Shown here: positions 44,720 to 53,144 of the stretch, one piece after another
Layout of the letters: every line of letters begins with the position of its first letter
Position numbering within the stretch: the stretch's first letter is position 1
Assembly (NCBI GenBank): GCA_018267965.1
Contig: JAFDXK010000006.1
Coordinates: forward strand, 62,001 to 126,000
Reading direction: 5' to 3'
Source of the DNA: Bacteroidota bacterium
GTDB taxonomy: Bacteria > Bacteroidota > Bacteroidia > Chitinophagales > Chitinophagaceae
Length of the DNA stretch: 64,000 nt
Notes under the pieces: generated by a model
Database searches by the model: none
The model's input: only the letters and a program-made list of their open reading frames with translations
What the model was told of the DNA's origin: nothing
Made by a program: the position numbers and the translations under genes

Positions 44720-46939
44720 ATGGGTGCCGTTACCTCGAAGACTAAATTGAATCTCAAAAAGTCGTTGCAAGACCATTTCGGTTTTGAAGCTTTCAAAGGA
44801 GAACAGGAAAAGATAATCAAAAGCATACTGTCCGGTAAAGACACTTTTGTTATTATGCCAACGGGCGGTGGCAAATCTCTTTGCTACCAGCTACCAGCTT
44901 TGTTAAGCGAAGGTGTAGCCCTTATCGTTTCGCCGCTCATAGCCCTGATGAAAAATCAGGTAGATCTGATACGAAGCTACAGCAGCAAAGACCATGTGGC
45001 ACATTTTCTCAACTCTACCCTAACCAAAGCACAGCAAAAAAAGGTAAAGACCGACTTACTGGAAGGCCGCACCAAGATGCTGTACGTAGCACCCGAAACA
45101 CTAACGAAAAAAGAAAATATCGATTTCTTCTCTGATATAAATATTTCATTCGTAGCAGTTGACGAAGCACACTGTATATCTGAGTGGGGGCATGACTTCC
45201 GCCCGGAATATCGCAAGCTGCGTGATATGATTGATGAGATAAACCCCGAATTACCAATTATAGCACTTACCGCTACGGCTACACCTAAAGTGCAGGACGA
45301 TATCGTAAAGAACCTTGCACTACGCAAGCCTAATATTTTTATTGATTCTTTCAACCGTCCTAACCTTTATTATGAAATTGTACCTAAGGGCAAAAAAGAC
45401 CAGGTACTCAAAAACATAGTGAAGTTCATTCACGGCATGAAAGGGAAAAGCGGTATCATTTACACCCTCAACCGCAAAACAACTGAAGAACTCGCCAATA
45501 CACTGGTGGCTAATGGTATATCTGCTGTGGCATATCACGCGGGACTGGATGCTCCGTTACGTGCGCAAAGGCAAGACCAGTTCTTGATGGAAGAGGTAGA
45601 TGTTATTGTTGCAACAATTGCATTTGGAATGGGCATTGATAAACCCGATGTCCGTTTTGTGATACACTACAACATACCTAAGTCTTTAGAAAACTATTAT
45701 CAGGAGACAGGACGTGCAGGGCGCGACGGGCTGGAAGGCAAATGTATATTGTACTATTCTCATAAAGACGTTCAGAAATTGGAACACCTGATGCGTGATA
45801 AGCCTTTGAGCGAGCGTGAAATGGGTGCACAATTGATTTCTGAAACGGTAGCCTATGCCGAAAGCAGTGTATGCCGCAGAAAACTGTTGCTCTACTATTT
45901 TGGTGAAGAACTAAAACAGGATAATTGCGGCAACTGTGACAACTGCCTGAACCCTAAAGAAAAACTGGAAGTGCGCGACAGCTCTAAGATAGTATTAGAT
46001 ACCATCAACGAGTTGGATGAACGCTTTAATATAGATTACGTAGTAAATGTAATACTGGGTAAATCGAACCCGCAGATACAAACATTCCGTCATGATAAAC
46101 TCAAATCATTCGGTAGTGGTTTGATAATGAAGATGGAAGATAACTTCTGGTATTCGCTTATTCGACAGATGATGCTGGAAGGCCTGGTTCGTAAGGATAT
46201 TGAAGAATATGGCCTGCTGAAGATAACAGAGAAGGGGCAGAAATTCCTGAAAAAGCCATTCTCTATCATGGTATCGCTGAATCATAATTATGAAGATGCC
46301 GACGGTGATGATGAAGAAGTGAGCGGTGGCGGCGGCACAGCAAGTGTAGACCCTGTGTTGTTCGAAATGCTGAAGGATATACGCAAGCAAGTAGCTAAAG
46401 AAAAAGGGCTGCCTCCGTTTGTGATATTCCTTGAGAATTCTCTGGAAGATATGGCTATCAACTATCCTACTACAATGGATGAGTTGGAGAAGATACAGGG
46501 TGTTAGTAAAGGTAAAGCACTTCGTTTCGGACGCAAGTTCATTGACCTGATTGCAAAATATGTGGAAGAGAATGATATAGTGAAGCCGGATGATTTTGTA
46601 ATGAAGAGCGTGGTGAATAAGAGTGGCATGAAAGTGTTCATCATTCAAAATATTGATAAGAAGATACCGCTGGAAACCATTGCACGTAATAAAGATCTTT
46701 CATTGCAAGACCTGTTGGTAGAGATGGAAACCATTGTAGCCAGCGGCACCAGGCTTAATCTTGACTATTGTCTGGAACAAGAGTTGGATGAGAATGAGCA
46801 GGAAGACATCTTTGATTTCTTCCGTGGCAGCCATGACGATAATCTTGATGACGCATATGAGGAATTCAAAGACCGCGATGTAACGATTGAACAGTTGCAA
46901 ATGATGCGCATCAAGTTCATGAGCGAATATGCTAACTAA
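44720..46939 (+). CDS. recQ: ATP-dependent DNA helicase RecQ
   Basis: 3'-5' helicase for recombination and repair. The 739-residue protein has HFGFEAFKGEQE (motif 0), Walker A PTGGGKSLC, DEAH in VDEAHCISEWGHDFRPEY, LTATAT (motif III), a helicase C domain with FGMGIDKPDVR and YYQETGRAGRDG, a Cys-rich zinc site (CRRKLL...NCGNCDNC), an RQC winged helix and an HRDC domain (about residues 535-610; TTMDELEKIQGVSKGKALRFG). An extra acidic C-terminal region follows. It is followed by a clear terminator. Confidence 0.95.
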   Translation: MGAVTSKTKLNLKKSLQDHFGFEAFKGEQEKIIKSILSGKDTFVIMPTGGGKSLCYQLPALLSEGVALIVSPLIALMKNQVDLIRSYSSKDHVAHFLNSTLTKAQQKKVKTDLLEGRTKMLYVAPETLTKKENIDFFSDINISFVAVDEAHCISEWGHDFRPEYRKLRDMIDEINPELPIIALTATATPKVQDDIVKNLALRKPNIFIDSFNRPNLYYEIVPKGKKDQVLKNIVKFIHGMKGKSGIIYTLNRKTTEELANTLVANGISAVAYHAGLDAPLRAQRQDQFLMEEVDVIVATIAFGMGIDKPDVRFVIHYNIPKSLENYYQETGRAGRDGLEGKCILYYSHKDVQKLEHLMRDKPLSEREMGAQLISETVAYAESSVCRRKLLLYYFGEELKQDNCGNCDNCLNPKEKLEVRDSSKIVLDTINELDERFNIDYVVNVILGKSNPQIQTFRHDKLKSFGSGLIMKMEDNFWYSLIRQMMLEGLVRKDIEEYGLLKITEKGQKFLKKPFSIMVSLNHNYEDADGDDEEVSGGGGTASVDPVLFEMLKDIRKQVAKEKGLPPFVIFLENSLEDMAINYPTTMDELEKIQGVSKGKALRFGRKFIDLIAKYVEENDIVKPDDFVMKSVVNKSGMKVFIIQNIDKKIPLETIARNKDLSLQDLLVEMETIVASGTRLNLDYCLEQELDENEQEDIFDFFRGSHDDNLDDAYEEFKDRDVTIEQLQMMRIKFMSEYAN

Positions 46940-46954
46940 GAAATAACCATTCAT

Positions 46955-46980
46955 AAGCCGCAACAGCCCGGTTGCGGTTT
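46955..46980 (+). terminator. Terminator after recQ
   Basis: AAGCCGCAAC / GTTGCGGTTT stem with loop AGCCCG, followed by ACTTTT, 15 bases after the recQ stop. Confidence 0.75.
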
Positions 46981-47011
46981 ACTTTTATACTATATCAGAA
47001 CATAAAACAGG

Positions 47012-48397
47012 ATGAAATATTTAAGCCTATTCGCAATTGCTTTTCTATTACTTAACACTGCACAAGCCCAACAATACGATTTCAAAAACAATGACATCCA
47101 AACCATTGATAATGCCAACACCAGCGGCATCGAATGGTTCAATATCCATTTTCAGACAACTTACGTTTATCAATACAAACCTGCCTTCAATTCTCCGTAC
47201 CAGGGAGGCAATAGCCTATCCGGATTTGAAGACAACGAGAACTCACTTACGGCTACCATGTTCTTTGGATTTCGTTTGTGGAAAGGAGCAGAAGTATATG
47301 TAAACCCTGAGCTTGCGGGTGGCAGTGGATTAAGCAGTGCATTGGGGATGGCAGGCTCATCAAATGGCGAGACCTTTCGTGTGGGCAACCCGGCACCAAC
47401 GCTCTACTTAGCACGTGGTTATTTACAACAGACTTTTGCATTACGCAACAAACACGCCCGTAAGATTGGCGTACTAAACAGGGAACAAGTAGAAAGCGAT
47501 GCCAATCAACTGGCAGGCTATCAACCAAAGAACTACTTACGTTTTTATGTCGGTAAGCTTTGCCTCGGCGACTTATACGATAACAACGAATACGGCAATT
47601 CGCCCCGCACACAATTCCTCAACTGGTCTTTAGTGAACAACGGCGCATGGGACTATGCTGCCAATGTAAGAGGTTACACGTACAACTTTACTACAGAGCT
47701 GCGATTGGGCAAGATGAACTACAAAGCAAGTATCGCTACGCTACCAACTGTAGCAAATGGTGCCAAACTTAATACTGATATTTCCCAAGCATATTCCATC
47801 AATGCACAAATAAGCCGTACCATAACAATACATAAACGCCCGGGTAATATTCGTTTATTGGGCTATTTCAATAATGCCAACATGGGTACTTACTCATTAG
47901 CGAGTGCTATGACCACTCCTACTACTGTACCAGACATTACTAAAACAGAAGTGTTCGGGAATACTAAATATGGCTTCGGACTTAACTTCGACCAGCAGTT
48001 GAGCAACACCTTCGGTGTCTTCTCTCGCATCGGTTGGAATGATGGCAAGCATGAAACATGGTGTTTTACCGAAATAGACCAAACGGCATCCATCGGGTTA
48101 AGTGCCAACGGCCATAAATGGAAACGCCCTAATGACAATTGCGGTTTAGCTTTCGTTGCAAATGGCTTATCTAAAGACCATCAAACATACCTTGCACTTG
48201 GTGGAGAAGGTTTTATACTTGGCGATGGCAAACTGAGCTATGCTCCCGAATTCATCGGCGAGTTCTATTACAGTTTCAAACCTCTGAAACAGGGATTTTG
48301 GTTTACTGCTGATTACCAGTATTGCATGAACCCGGGATGTAACACAGACCGCGGCCCTGTGAGCATCTTCTCATTCAGAGCGCACGTAGAACTGTAA
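47012..48397 (+). CDS. OprB-like carbohydrate porin
   Basis: Outer-membrane beta-barrel of 461 residues with signal peptide ending AQAQQ. It shows the OprB-type order: FNIHFQTTYVYQYKPAF near the start, SLTATMFFGFRLWKGAEVYVNPEL, LARGYLQQTF, FYVGKLCLGDLYD, and alternating amphipathic strands up to FSFRAHVEL ending in a terminal hydrophobic residue. Such porins let carbohydrates through; the ligand is unknown. Convergent with ricT. Confidence 0.78.
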   Translation: MKYLSLFAIAFLLLNTAQAQQYDFKNNDIQTIDNANTSGIEWFNIHFQTTYVYQYKPAFNSPYQGGNSLSGFEDNENSLTATMFFGFRLWKGAEVYVNPELAGGSGLSSALGMAGSSNGETFRVGNPAPTLYLARGYLQQTFALRNKHARKIGVLNREQVESDANQLAGYQPKNYLRFYVGKLCLGDLYDNNEYGNSPRTQFLNWSLVNNGAWDYAANVRGYTYNFTTELRLGKMNYKASIATLPTVANGAKLNTDISQAYSINAQISRTITIHKRPGNIRLLGYFNNANMGTYSLASAMTTPTTVPDITKTEVFGNTKYGFGLNFDQQLSNTFGVFSRIGWNDGKHETWCFTEIDQTASIGLSANGHKWKRPNDNCGLAFVANGLSKDHQTYLALGGEGFILGDGKLSYAPEFIGEFYYSFKPLKQGFWFTADYQYCMNPGCNTDRGPVSIFSFRAHVEL

Positions 48398-48444
48398 TTT
48401 AGAACCGCGATTAGCTGGATTAAAGGATTAACTCGGCAAATCCT

Positions 48445-49929
48445 CTAATCCTTTGAATCCTGGTTCTTATCCCCCTGAGGACGGTTACCACCTTGCGGAC
48501 GATTACCCTGCGGACGTTGCTGGTTAGGATTACGTTGCTGGTTACCACCACCCTGTTGATTAGGACGGTTACCCTGCGGACGTTGCTGCTGATTGCCTCC
48601 ACCCTGCTGATTAGGACGGTTACCTTGCGGACGCTGTTGATTTCCTCCCTGTTGGTTTGGATTGCGTTGCTGGGTACCACCTCCTTGTTGTTGTGGACGG
48701 TTCTGCTGTTGAGGGCGTTGTTGGTTAGGATTACGTTGCTGATTGCCGCCTTGTTGATTTGGTCTACCATTTGCACGTTGTCCGCCTCCTTTGTTCTGTT
48801 TCTTTTTATTGCTTCCTTTCTCTAATGATTTCAGGCTTATTTGCCCTACGTCATTTACAAAGCCCACATCCACTTTCACTTTCTGCTTAGCTTCCCTGCC
48901 GGCAGTCAGTGCTTCCAACTCTACAGGTTGCAGTTCTTCAGGCTTAATACCGTTTCGGTTCTGCTGTTGTATTTCTTTTACACGCTGTATAGTCAGAGGA
49001 TATTGCTTGTTGCTATCGCTAAAGCTATACCACATCAGGCTTTTGAAGATATCTCGTTTTTGCAGATGTGCTACTCCTTTTATGGTCTCGATACTATCTG
49101 CATTTTCAGGGAATACACGAAGCGCATCCATATAAGTATCCAACTCATAGTTCAGGCAGCATTTAAGCCTGCCGCACTGGCCACTAAGTTTAGCTTGATT
49201 GATAGATAGGTTTTGATAACGTGCTGCTGTAGTGTTCACACTCTTGAAATCACTTAACCATGTGCTGCAACACAATTCGCGTCCGCAACTACCTATGCCA
49301 CCTACTTTACCGCTTTCCTGCCTTGCACCTATCTGCTTCATTTCTACGCGCACCTTAAAATCGTTGGCGTATACTTTTATAAGTTCACGGAAATCGACGC
49401 GTTGGTCGGCGGTATAAAAGAAAGTCGCTTTTTTGCCATCAGCCTGAAGCTCTACTTCGCAGAGTTTCATTTCCAGCTTCAGATTGCGTGCCATAGCACG
49501 AGACTGAATCAGCAATTCCGGTTCGCGTTGTTTGTTCTTATCCAGTAGTGCCAAATCATCATCGGTAGCCTTGCGCAATACCCTTTTGATATCGGCATTA
49601 TCTTCAGCACCGTATTTTTTCATCTGGAGTTTTACCAGCTCGCCAGTAAGGCTTACCTGTCCAATATCGAAACCACTAACACCCTCTACTGCTATCCATT
49701 CTCCTTTTTCAAGAATATGATTAGCATTATTGCGGTAGAAATCTTTTCTGCTTCCTTTATTAAAACTTACCTCTATAATAGGGTAAGGTTTTGCTGTATC
49801 ATAAAGAGGCAAAGCGCTTAACCAATCGAAAACGTTCATACGGTTGCAACCACCACTACTACATCCACCGTTACTTTTGCATCCCGCGGGTTTTCCGTTA
49901 GCACCTGTGCCACAGTTGCCACATCCCAT
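48445..49929 (-). CDS. ricT: RicT/YaaT-like PSP1 domain protein with long Q/N/R/G-rich tail
   Basis: Member of the RicT (YaaT, PSP1) family, which in Bacillus forms an iron-sulfur complex with RicA/RicF. The 494-residue protein starts with a cysteine-rich stretch (MGCGNC, CKSNGGC, GGC), then the PSP1 region with TADQRVDFRELIKVYA, IGARQESGKVGGIGSCGRELCC and GQCGRLKCCLNYELD; the Cys clusters are conserved. From about residue 380 it ends in a low-complexity tail of repeated NQQ, RPQ, GNRP and GGG units. In Bacteroidota the gene is often near holB and gldH. The role of the tail is unknown. Confidence 0.85.
   Translation of the reverse strand: MGCGNCGTGANGKPAGCKSNGGCSSGGCNRMNVFDWLSALPLYDTAKPYPIIEVSFNKGSRKDFYRNNANHILEKGEWIAVEGVSGFDIGQVSLTGELVKLQMKKYGAEDNADIKRVLRKATDDDLALLDKNKQREPELLIQSRAMARNLKLEMKLCEVELQADGKKATFFYTADQRVDFRELIKVYANDFKVRVEMKQIGARQESGKVGGIGSCGRELCCSTWLSDFKSVNTTAARYQNLSINQAKLSGQCGRLKCCLNYELDTYMDALRVFPENADSIETIKGVAHLQKRDIFKSLMWYSFSDSNKQYPLTIQRVKEIQQQNRNGIKPEELQPVELEALTAGREAKQKVKVDVGFVNDVGQISLKSLEKGSNKKKQNKGGGQRANGRPNQQGGNQQRNPNQQRPQQQNRPQQQGGGTQQRNPNQQGGNQQRPQGNRPNQQGGGNQQQRPQGNRPNQQGGGNQQRNPNQQRPQGNRPQGGNRPQGDKNQDSKD
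48475..48790 (-). repeat. Minisatellite-like coding repeats in the ricT tail
   Basis: Imperfect copies of a unit of about 50 bases (on the plus strand containing GATTAGGACGGTTACC and TGCGGACG) occur in tandem, encoding NQQRPQGNRPNQQGGG-like units. Copies near 48550 and 48604 are almost identical, which suggests that copy number changes by slippage or recombination. Confidence 0.75.
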
Positions 49930-49982
49930 GTATATATATTATTTATGTTGACAGCATATGCCCGGGTAAATCTATCATTACG

Positions 49983-50002
49983 ATCCCGAAAGCAATCGGG
50001 AT
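49983..50002. repeat. Palindrome ATCCCGA-AAGCAA-TCGGGAT in the ricT leader region
   Basis: Perfect seven-base stem with six-base loop between ricT and the T9SS cargo gene. The motif resembles dispersed palindromes that I have seen in Bacteroidota intergenic DNA. It has no T-tract and so is not a good terminator. Confidence 0.5.
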
Positions 50003-50156
50003 AAATAACCAAGCCTCACGATACCCACATCAAGCCGAATTTGCGAAAATAGTTTATTTAATCGTTAAATGTTTAATATAGTTAAATAGTTGATTTGTCA
50101 AGGGGCAGAAATAAGGTATTGATAATATCCCTACTTAACAGGTACTATAACAAGAA

Positions 50157-50179
50157 ACAGCCCTGAATTACAGGGCTGT
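50157..50179 (-). terminator. Terminator of the T9SS cargo gene
   Basis: ACAGCCCTG / CAGGGCTGT nine-base perfect stem, loop AATTA, followed on the minus strand by TTCTTGTT, 23 bases after the stop codon. Confidence 0.8.
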
Positions 50180-50202
50180 TCGTCATTAAAATGAAGGATA
50201 TT

Positions 50203-52590
50203 CTATTTGGTAACTACCATCTTTTTGGTGTCTACCTCTTGTCCGTCAACTATTAATGAATAGAGATATTGGCCCGGCACCAATTTTTCGCCACTTACAG
50301 TTATACTGCCTTTACCTTTTGCGGTTACGTGGTAGCGATATAACTCCCTGCCATTTAAATCATAAATAGCTATGTATGCAGATTGTTGCATCTTCACAAT
50401 ACTGAAACCGATACTGGTTTCTGCACCAAATGGATTAGGCGTATTCTGATACAGTTCATTATTAATACCTGGCGCTTGCGTATCTGATTTACCAGAATTA
50501 CTGGTCAATTGTGCTAACCTTGCGTTGATGGTATTTAGTTCTGATTGCAATTGTTCATTCCTTAATTTCTGTTCTTCCAATTGCTTTTTAACATCATCAA
50601 TATTTTGCTTCATCATACCTAAACCGCCATCACCAAGTATGGCTTGTATATCATCACTCTTAATGCCACTATTAAATACATAACCTTGCGGGTCTACAAC
50701 TATTACTTCACCATTGTTTGGTGGTAAATTTTCGAAACGAATACCTGAAGGTGCTGTTGGATTAGCAGGATTAGACGCATCTACATGCATACTAGTAGTT
50801 GGTAAACCTGAAAGATGCCATCCAAAATTACCTGCATGGTCAAAAACACCTCTTGACACGCCGTCGGTACGGATATCTATATCTTGACCTGTTGTTGTAG
50901 TAATACCAAAGATACTTGTTGATGGAGCAGTATTACCCGTGTAATCCCATGAATTAGATGTAGAAACCGTCGTCGACAGTGTTTTATTAGTATTATAAAC
51001 ATATCCGTTCGCATCAATACCCAGTAATTTCAATTCGTTATTATTTACCTCTAATCCCTGGAATCTGATATCTGATAGTCCATTATTTTCGTTGCCACCA
51101 CTACAATCCACATGCAATCTTGCGGTTGGTGCACCGTTATTGATACCCACAAAACCTTCCTCCCAAGCATTAGAAGGTGAGCCATTAATTATCATCCTAG
51201 GCACAGGTGAAGTCGTACCCTTATTCGTAAATATCTTTAATGGGTTATTATTGATCGTACCTAACCAATCGTTACTACCTGTACTATTACCCGATAAATT
51301 CCATGCAGTAACACCACTTCCAATAGTATTGATATCAATATTGGTATTATATACATAACCTTGTGCATCTATAGATAGTATTTTACCTTCTGCTTTCTGT
51401 TCCAATGCTTCAAAGCGAATATCAGATAGCGTAGGATTATATCCATTACTGCTATTACCTCCATTACAGTTTACATGTAAACGCGCAGTAGGGCTCATGG
51501 TATTCCAACCCAAGAAACCACCATCATCTGTATTATAACCTCCTTTGATAACGCCTCTGAATGCACCACCACATCCACTTAAGTTCGATGCTATTCGTAT
51601 GTCAAAATCATTTATTGTTCCAAATATATTATCATTAACATTCCCGATATTATTACCCTTTAGCCTCCAGAAACAACTCTCATCGCATAGGTCAGCAACT
51701 GGCGGGCATGGATTGGAACAATTAGGATCAAGATCGTTTACAATACTACTGGCATTCGATATATCCCAGATGGTACCACATAAGTTCATACCATGAGGGT
51801 TAGCTTCTCCGGGCGTATTAAAATTAACAATATCGATATCTATATAATGTCCACCTGCAGCTAAATGTTTAAGAAACCAATTGTTGGGTGATGGAGTTGA
51901 TGGGATAACAGTTACAACTTGAAAGGTGTCATAATATCCAGGAACATGTCCTGCAGTCTGAGGTATCCTGGTTAATGAAACCGGAGCCCCATCTACGCGT
52001 ATTTGATAACAATAATTATCGCATGCCAGTACGAAATTGAAACTAAAATCACCATCCTGACAAGTAGTAAATTCACGCCTGAATGTGGTAGTATAAGCTC
52101 TAGGCGTGGCATCTGTAGTCATAGGCCAAGTATAACCGTTTACATAGTTTGCAGGGGTTATCCAATGACTTTCATGCCAATCAGGACAACATATGCCACT
52201 ATTATGATGACAAGTATTTGTACCACTAGCCGAAAAGTTAGCGTTATCAAGATGCCAAGATGCACATGGTGGAACAATACGTGCATTATAACCAAATGAA
52301 GTTATTCCCAACAGTGAGGCCAATGGAGTTGTAACAGATACTATTTTCCATCTTCTGTCGTTATGAGGGCCTTGTGATGTCAATGGGTCTCTTCTACAAG
52401 GCAGGTCATAGGGGCCTGATGGATAACTTGGATTAATGTGCCTGTTCTCTATAGCTCCGGTGCTAATATTGAGACCACTACTCATACATTGAGCGAATCC
52501 ATTACTGAAGGGTGTAAGCAACAGTAGCACAAACCCAACATATGTGGCAATATACCTTGCAAGTGGATTTCTTAAAGTTTGTTTTTTCAT
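50203..52590 (-). CDS. Large T9SS-secreted adhesin-like protein with three tail-fibre-like repeats
   Basis: Secreted protein of 795 residues with a signal peptide ending NGFAQ. Residues ~35-300 are Cys-rich and beta-like. Next come three repeats of about 100 residues (roughly 307-420, 420-540, 540-640). Each has the order W-x-x-x-GN, GT, I-R/P-L-x-I, ARLHV-C-x-GG, IRFE/Q-x-L, and ends VDxxGYVYN(T/S). The third is degenerate (MHVDASN, VVDPQGYVFN). A coiled coil (MMKQNIDDVKKQLEEQKL) follows, then a T9SS type A sorting domain (NTPNPFGAETSIGFSI, IYDLNGREL, VPGQYLYSLIVDG, KKMVVTK). The layout resembles trimeric tail-fibre or adhesin stalks. Function unknown. Confidence 0.82.
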   Translation of the reverse strand: MKKQTLRNPLARYIATYVGFVLLLLTPFSNGFAQCMSSGLNISTGAIENRHINPSYPSGPYDLPCRRDPLTSQGPHNDRRWKIVSVTTPLASLLGITSFGYNARIVPPCASWHLDNANFSASGTNTCHHNSGICCPDWHESHWITPANYVNGYTWPMTTDATPRAYTTTFRREFTTCQDGDFSFNFVLACDNYCYQIRVDGAPVSLTRIPQTAGHVPGYYDTFQVVTVIPSTPSPNNWFLKHLAAGGHYIDIDIVNFNTPGEANPHGMNLCGTIWDISNASSIVNDLDPNCSNPCPPVADLCDESCFWRLKGNNIGNVNDNIFGTINDFDIRIASNLSGCGGAFRGVIKGGYNTDDGGFLGWNTMSPTARLHVNCNGGNSSNGYNPTLSDIRFEALEQKAEGKILSIDAQGYVYNTNIDINTIGSGVTAWNLSGNSTGSNDWLGTINNNPLKIFTNKGTTSPVPRMIINGSPSNAWEEGFVGINNGAPTARLHVDCSGGNENNGLSDIRFQGLEVNNNELKLLGIDANGYVYNTNKTLSTTVSTSNSWDYTGNTAPSTSIFGITTTTGQDIDIRTDGVSRGVFDHAGNFGWHLSGLPTTSMHVDASNPANPTAPSGIRFENLPPNNGEVIVVDPQGYVFNSGIKSDDIQAILGDGGLGMMKQNIDDVKKQLEEQKLRNEQLQSELNTINARLAQLTSNSGKSDTQAPGINNELYQNTPNPFGAETSIGFSIVKMQQSAYIAIYDLNGRELYRYHVTAKGKGSITVSGEKLVPGQYLYSLIVDGQEVDTKKMVVTK

Positions 52591-53144
52591 TTTTAAAAGT
52601 TTTAGGTTAAAAATTGTTTAAATAGTCTGATGGTTAGGTGAGCTTTTATTTCAGCATAGGCAACATGTTTTAGGTTTAAATAGATGATATTGTCAAATGT
52701 ATACCCCGGTGGGTGATGAAAAATCTTTACCTGCACTAAAAGCAGAGTTGATAATACCAATAGCCATTTTTACGACATGAACAAACCATCTCACTAAGCA
52801 GTTTTTATTATTTTATAGACCATTACTATATATAATTATGTATATTTGCTATAATAAAATAGCTTATATGCTACTTGTAAACCACCATTATCTTTACTAT
52901 ACCTTCCCTCATTAGCGTGAGATTGCCACATTACCTATTTACGTTCGTAAATACTTCATTCGCAATGACAGGAGAAGGGAACAGAAAGTGCAAAACCTGC
53001 AACATTTCGCAACAAAATGCAACAATTCGCTTCACAATTCATTGATAACCAATAGCACTAAAATAAACCCTTCAAAAACGCAACAATTCGCAACAAAACA
53101 CAACATTTTAACCACCCTCCAAAAAACGCCCTATTTTCGTACTG
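52591..53144. other. Divergent intergenic region with a 10-bp periodic tract
   Basis: About 550 bases between two divergent genes. It contains TACATTTG (minus, 52694-52701), a perfect -7 box that could serve the secreted adhesin-like gene with a leader of about 100 bases, and a tract of phased GCAACAwwwy units (52999-53109) upstream of the VWA gene. No ORF in it is convincing. The middle is AT-rich without clear structure. Confidence 0.5.
52999..53109 (+). repeat. Two blocks of 10-bp phased GCAACA repeats
   Basis: Block 1: GCAACATTTC, GCAACAAAAT, GCAACAATTC (52999-53028). Block 2: GCAACAATTC, GCAACAAAAC, ACAACATTTT (53080-53109). The two three-unit blocks are about 50 bases apart, and every unit is ten bases, about one DNA turn. 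This could be a protein-binding array ahead of the VWA gene at 53145. Confidence 0.6.

Noticed and set aside
46106-46648. 180-residue minus-strand frame inside recQ
   Set aside because: Antisense shadow of the RQC/HRDC region, rich in F, I, H and Q with no domain pattern.
48421-48454. TAAAGGATTA / TAATCCTTT inverted repeat at the ricT stop as a terminator
   Set aside because: AT-rich, with a 15-base loop and no T-tract on either strand; it partly overlaps coding sequence.
48420-48776. 118-residue frame on the minus strand in the ricT tail
   Set aside because: It is a shifted reading of the repetitive DNA that codes the ricT tail; its sequence is only V/R/N/T repeats and ricT itself is clearly the real frame.
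48475-48790. CRISPR array
   Set aside because: Units are back to back, in frame with RicT, with no distinct spacers and no cas genes.
52999-53109. Replication-origin iterons
   Set aside because: No rep or dnaA gene is nearby and the units are too short and AT-variable; the location just upstream of a gene fits regulation better.
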